Below are positions 6,134-6,723 of a DNA stretch of 6,723 nucleotides, piece after piece. How positions within the stretch are numbered: the stretch's first letter is position 1; each line of letters opens with the position of its first letter. This DNA comes from Oscillospiraceae bacterium (GTDB lineage Bacteria; Bacillota; Clostridia; Oscillospirales; Ruminococcaceae), in the NCBI GenBank assembly GCA_018110855.1, contig JAGBFZ010000312.1, positions 1-6,723 of the forward strand, written 5' to 3'. The notes beneath the pieces were generated by a model, which was not told where the DNA came from, ran no database searches, and worked only from the letters and a program-made list of their open reading frames with translations. Both the position numbers and the translations under genes were made by a program.

Positions 6134-6502
6134 ATGGCAGTACTGATCTTTGCGGTCATTATTCTGCTCTTAATGCCGCTGACAATGATAATATGCGGTG
6201 CGTGGTTTATAAAATCTCCACCCGAAATGGACAGCGGCATCGGGTACAGGACGAGCCGTTCCATGTCCTCCCCTGCGGCATGGATAGCTGCTCACAGGAT
6301 ATGCGGAAAATACTGGCTGATATTTGGCATAATTACACTTATCGGCACACTGCTTGGCGGCGGATATGCGATACTCTCGCTGGCGGATACCGATGAAGCT
6401 ATATACAATGTGATACTGATAGCTGAGGGGGTTCAGCTGTTTTTCCTTCTGCTTGCCATTCCGATCACTGAAAGCAGGCTGAAAAAGATATTTCGCTCTT
6501 AA
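6134..6502 (+). CDS. SdpI-family membrane protein (immunity-type)
   Basis: This 122-aa protein has three predicted membrane helices (about 2-26, 61-82 and 92-112). Between the first two it carries the SdpI family hallmark IGYRTSRSM (36-44), then AAWIAAHRICGKYW (48-61). In Bacillus subtilis, SdpI gives immunity to the SdpC killing factor and sequesters the repressor SdpR at the membrane. The B. subtilis protein is longer, while this one is a single-domain form like many uncharacterised homologues. No SdpC-like toxin or SdpR-type (ArsR) repressor is in the window, so immunity to a self-made toxin is not supported; sensing or resisting foreign peptides is possible. AAAGGA (6118-6123) lies 10 nt before the ATG, 22 nt after the RHH stop. 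It appears to be the last gene of the operon, though I see no terminator after it. Confidence 0.85.
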   Translation: MAVLIFAVIILLLMPLTMIICGAWFIKSPPEMDSGIGYRTSRSMSSPAAWIAAHRICGKYWLIFGIITLIGTLLGGGYAILSLADTDEAIYNVILIAEGVQLFFLLLAIPITESRLKKIFRS

Positions 6503-6520
6503 AATAATTTTACAGATATA

Positions 6521-6549
6521 TTGACATATTTTATATTCTGTGATATAGT
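6521..6549 (+). promoter_or_regulatory. Strong promoter for the downstream ABC ATPase gene
   Basis: TTGACA (6521-6526), a 17-bp spacer and TATAGT (6544-6549) with an extended -10 TGTGA directly upstream make a near-consensus vegetative promoter. The predicted start near 6556 gives a leader of about 31 nt to the TTG at 6587. With no terminator in 6503-6520, the ATPase gene may be transcribed both from here and by read-through. An imperfect inverted repeat (ACAGATATA 6512-6520, TATATTCTGT 6532-6541) flanks the -35 and could be regulatory, but is weak. Confidence 0.75.
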
Positions 6550-6572
6550 TTTATAAAGACATTAATATAAAC

Positions 6573-6578
6573 AGGAGG
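6573..6578 (+). promoter_or_regulatory. Ribosome binding site supporting the TTG start at 6587
   Basis: AGGAGG followed by an 8-nt spacer (TTTTTTAA) and TTG (6587-6589). No ATG or GTG lies in frame at a suitable distance, so TTG is the start. Confidence 0.85.
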
Positions 6579-6586
6579 TTTTTTAA

Positions 6587-6723
6587 TTGGCTGACGTATT
6601 AAAGGCAGAAGGTCTGTCAAAATCCTATAAAAAAGGTATCATGGCTGTGAAGGATGTCAGCTTCACTGTGGGTGAGGGCGAGATCTTCGCTCTTATCGGT
6701 CCCAATGGTGCGGGCAAAACATC
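6587..6723 (+). CDS. ABC transporter ATP-binding protein (5' part only, cut by window edge)
   Basis: Only the first 45 codons are present. After the TTG start the product begins [16 protein letters not shown], then [19 protein letters not shown] and the Walker A motif GPNGAGKT (residues 38-45), ending at the window edge. The layout, a short first strand followed quickly by Walker A with no membrane domain, is that of a stand-alone ATPase subunit of the ABC-2/CcmA type, which pairs with a separate permease usually encoded next. It has its own promoter but follows the SdpI-family gene by 84 bp on the same strand, so it may belong functionally to the operon; such ATPases often sit in peptide-resistance loci. 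Substrate cannot be judged from this fragment. Confidence 0.9.
   Translation, partial: MADVLKAEGLSKSYKKGIMAVKDVSFTVGEGEIFALIGPNGAGKT

Noticed and set aside
6512..6541. Imperfect inverted repeat ACAGATATA / TATATTCTGT flanking the -35 of the ATPase promoter.
   Set aside because: The arms are AT-rich and need a one-base gap to pair. It is mentioned with the promoter but not called as a separate operator.
6503..6586. Search for a terminator after the SdpI-family gene.
   Set aside because: No GC-rich stem followed by a T run is visible; the region is AT-rich promoter DNA and a leader.

Overview
The window looks like chromosomal DNA from a low-to-mid GC Firmicute, most likely a Clostridia member of the Ruminococcus/Oscillospiraceae type. 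The basis is strong purine-rich Shine-Dalgarno sites (GGAGG-like, almost all with an 8-nt spacer), frequent GTG and TTG starts, AT-rich intergenic DNA with TTGACA and extended -10 promoters, and the gene families present. The taxonomic call is an inference; no rRNA or other marker gene is present.

Left part (1-3345, minus strand): a two-gene operon encoding a heterodimeric type IV ABC exporter. The first gene (3318 down to 1603) is complete. The second starts with GTG directly after the first gene's stop codon and runs off the left edge (1602 to 1). The first subunit has a degenerate catalytic site (Asp-Asp after Walker B, Gln for the switch His) but a normal LSGGQ. The second has a normal Walker B Asp-Glu but LSQGQ. 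This is the pattern of exporters with one active and one degenerate ATP site.

Centre (3346-3571): a 226-bp AT-rich divergent promoter region. It holds an extended -10 promoter for the exporter on the minus strand and a near-consensus promoter for the right-hand operon on the plus strand. Directly behind that second promoter is a 23-bp palindrome made of two TGATATCA boxes with centres 11 bp apart, placed where a repressor would cover the transcription start.

Right part (3572-6502, plus strand): a tight five-gene operon. It encodes a membrane-anchored SPFH/band-7 protein, a YhfC-family putative intramembrane metalloprotease, an unrecognised four-helix membrane protein (TTG start overlapping the previous stop), a ribbon-helix-helix DNA-binding protein with a C-terminal extension, and an SdpI-family membrane protein. 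A further strong promoter then drives an ABC transporter ATPase that is cut off by the right edge (6587-6723).

Working model (inference): the right-hand operon is a membrane-integrity or antimicrobial-peptide-response module in which an SPFH scaffold is paired with an intramembrane protease, with an SdpI-like immunity protein and an ABC-2 type transporter alongside. The RHH protein is a candidate autoregulator acting at the TGATATCA palindrome. The exporter operon on the left is divergent and may be only a neighbour.
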